From positions 1 to 7,854 of the forward strand of contig JAFZEK010000264.1 in assembly GCA_017560705.1 (NCBI GenBank): DNA of 7,854 bases, read 5' to 3'. Source of the stretch: Bacteroidales bacterium (GTDB lineage Bacteria; Bacteroidota; Bacteroidia; Bacteroidales; P3). This document shows, one piece after another, positions 7,552 to 7,854 of the stretch (position 1 is its first letter; every line of letters starts with the position of its first letter). Below the pieces are notes generated by a model. It was not told where the DNA came from, ran no database searches, and saw only the letters and a program-made list of their open reading frames with translations. The translations under genes and the position numbers were made by a program.

Positions 7552-7588
7552 ATAGTCGACTCATAATTATGGGTCGACTATTTTTTAT
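7552..7588 (+). terminator. Intrinsic terminator of the lipoprotein gene
   Basis: TAGTCGAC (7553-7560) pairs perfectly with GTCGACTA (7573-7580). The stem continues through a T-G wobble and CAT/ATG to an AATT tetraloop, about 12 bp in all. Six T residues (7581-7586) then AT follow directly. This is a strong rho-independent terminator 80 bp after the stop codon, so the lipoprotein gene is the last gene of its transcript. Confidence 0.92.
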
Positions 7589-7611
7589 CCCCAGTCTGTC
7601 ACCAAAAATTA

Positions 7612-7699
7612 GATCCCGAGGAAAATTAAACTGCATCGGGAGGAAAATTTATCTACATCGGGAGGAAAATTTATCTACATCGGGGTAGAAAATATGCCA
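7612..7699. repeat. Four tandem 22-bp repeats
   Basis: Units lie at 7612-7633, 7634-7655, 7656-7677 and 7678-7699. The two middle units are identical: they begin CATCGGGAGG and end AAAATTTATCTA. The first (GATCCCGAGG, ending AAAATTAAACTG) and last (CATCGGGGTA, ending GAAAATATGCCA) have diverged at the edges. The core is CGGGAGGAAAATT. There are no spacers between units, so this is not a CRISPR array. The 22-bp period is about two helical turns, placing each unit on the same DNA face, as expected of binding sites for a cooperative protein. Confidence 0.93.
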
Positions 7700-7731
7700 C
7701 ATAAAAAGCCGCTAAAACACATCACCACGAG

Positions 7732-7783
7732 ACCCGGGTATTAATACTACGACACTATACTACAATTAGTTTTATACCCAGGT
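7732..7783. repeat. Imperfect 10-bp inverted repeat
   Basis: ACCCGGGTAT (7732-7741) and ATACCCAGGT (7774-7783) pair at nine of ten positions around a 32-nt loop. The left arm contains the palindrome ACCCGGGT. The right arm overlaps a second possible stem, AGGTGT (7780-7785) with ACACCT (7806-7811). No T tract follows, so it is not a terminator. It could be an operator or RNA structure in the non-coding DNA between the repeat array and the right edge. Confidence 0.5.
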
Positions 7784-7854
7784 GTGACCAACAAGAGATG
7801 TAAAAACACCTACACTTCTGCACTGAATCAAAAAGGCTCGAAAAGAAAATAAAC

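Larger units (their letters stand above)
7589..7854. other. Gene-free right end of the window
   Basis: No credible gene is seen on either strand. The block holds the 22-bp array, the inverted repeat at 7732-7783 and a tiny frame at 7694-7744 (16 codons, MPHKKPLKHITTRPGY) preceded by GGGG. Two minus-strand frames are open to the right edge for 26 to 32 codons, but their translations resemble no protein I recognise. A gene may start or end just outside. Confidence 0.6.
7597..7854. mobile_element. Possible end of an IS21-family-like insertion sequence (incomplete in window)
   Basis: A TGTCACC sequence at 7597-7603, 8 bp past the terminator, is followed by AAAAATTAGAT and then a 22-bp tandem array at 7612-7699. 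IS21-family elements begin with TG and carry several roughly 20-bp internal repeats near each end, which bind the transposase; the arrangement here fits. Against it, no istA or istB reading frame appears in the following 155 bp, and the opposite end is not in the window, so terminal inverted repeats and target duplication cannot be checked. The orientation is unknown. This is an inference from layout, not a sequence match. Confidence 0.35.

Noticed and set aside
7634..7696. Repeated GGGAGG as ribosome-binding sites of real genes
   Set aside because: The GGAGG in the two identical units is not followed by a start codon at a suitable distance. Only the last unit has an ATG (7694), and that frame is just 16 codons.
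7612..7699. CRISPR array
   Set aside because: The 22-bp units are directly abutting with no unique spacers, and no cas gene is present.

Overview
The window looks like chromosomal DNA from a low-GC member of the Bacteroidetes, most likely Bacteroidales. The reasons are: a Bacteroidetes-type promoter (TTTG, 20 bp, TActTTTG) ahead of the leftward genes; AT-rich ribosome-binding regions mostly without Shine-Dalgarno sequences; and gene families typical of the phylum (a BatA-domain/vWA membrane protein, a Cbp1-like coiled-coil lipoprotein with acidic residues just after the lipid-bearing cysteine). The species cannot be named from this sequence.

Layout. Positions 1-133 are non-coding and hold two overlapping, mutually exclusive hairpins that probably mark the end of the leftward transcript. 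Four minus-strand genes follow: a BatA/vWA membrane protein (134-2215), a DinF-type MATE transporter (2279-3607), a YfcC-family carrier (3696-5294) and a CorA-type metal channel (5365-6294). They are separated by 63-88 bp gaps without convincing terminators or internal promoters. One promoter at 6393-6425 could serve all four, so they may be a single four-gene membrane-protein transcription unit, with corA first and a roughly 95 nt leader. I see no shared pathway beyond transport and envelope location.

Positions 6295-6594 are a divergent, AT-rich intergenic region. To its right, one plus-strand gene (6595-7470) encodes a lipoprotein with a long coiled coil and a conserved C-terminal domain like that of the Bacteroides Cbp1 group. 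It is followed by a structured 3' untranslated region and a textbook intrinsic terminator (7552-7588).

From about 7589 to the right edge no gene is visible. The striking element is a tandem array of four 22-bp units (7612-7699) starting 15 bp after a TGTCACC sequence, the layout expected of an IS21-family transposon end. The rest of that element, if real, lies outside the window. I did not find a clearly new biological system. The best leads are the 22-bp array, the non-coding block beside it, and the lipoprotein.
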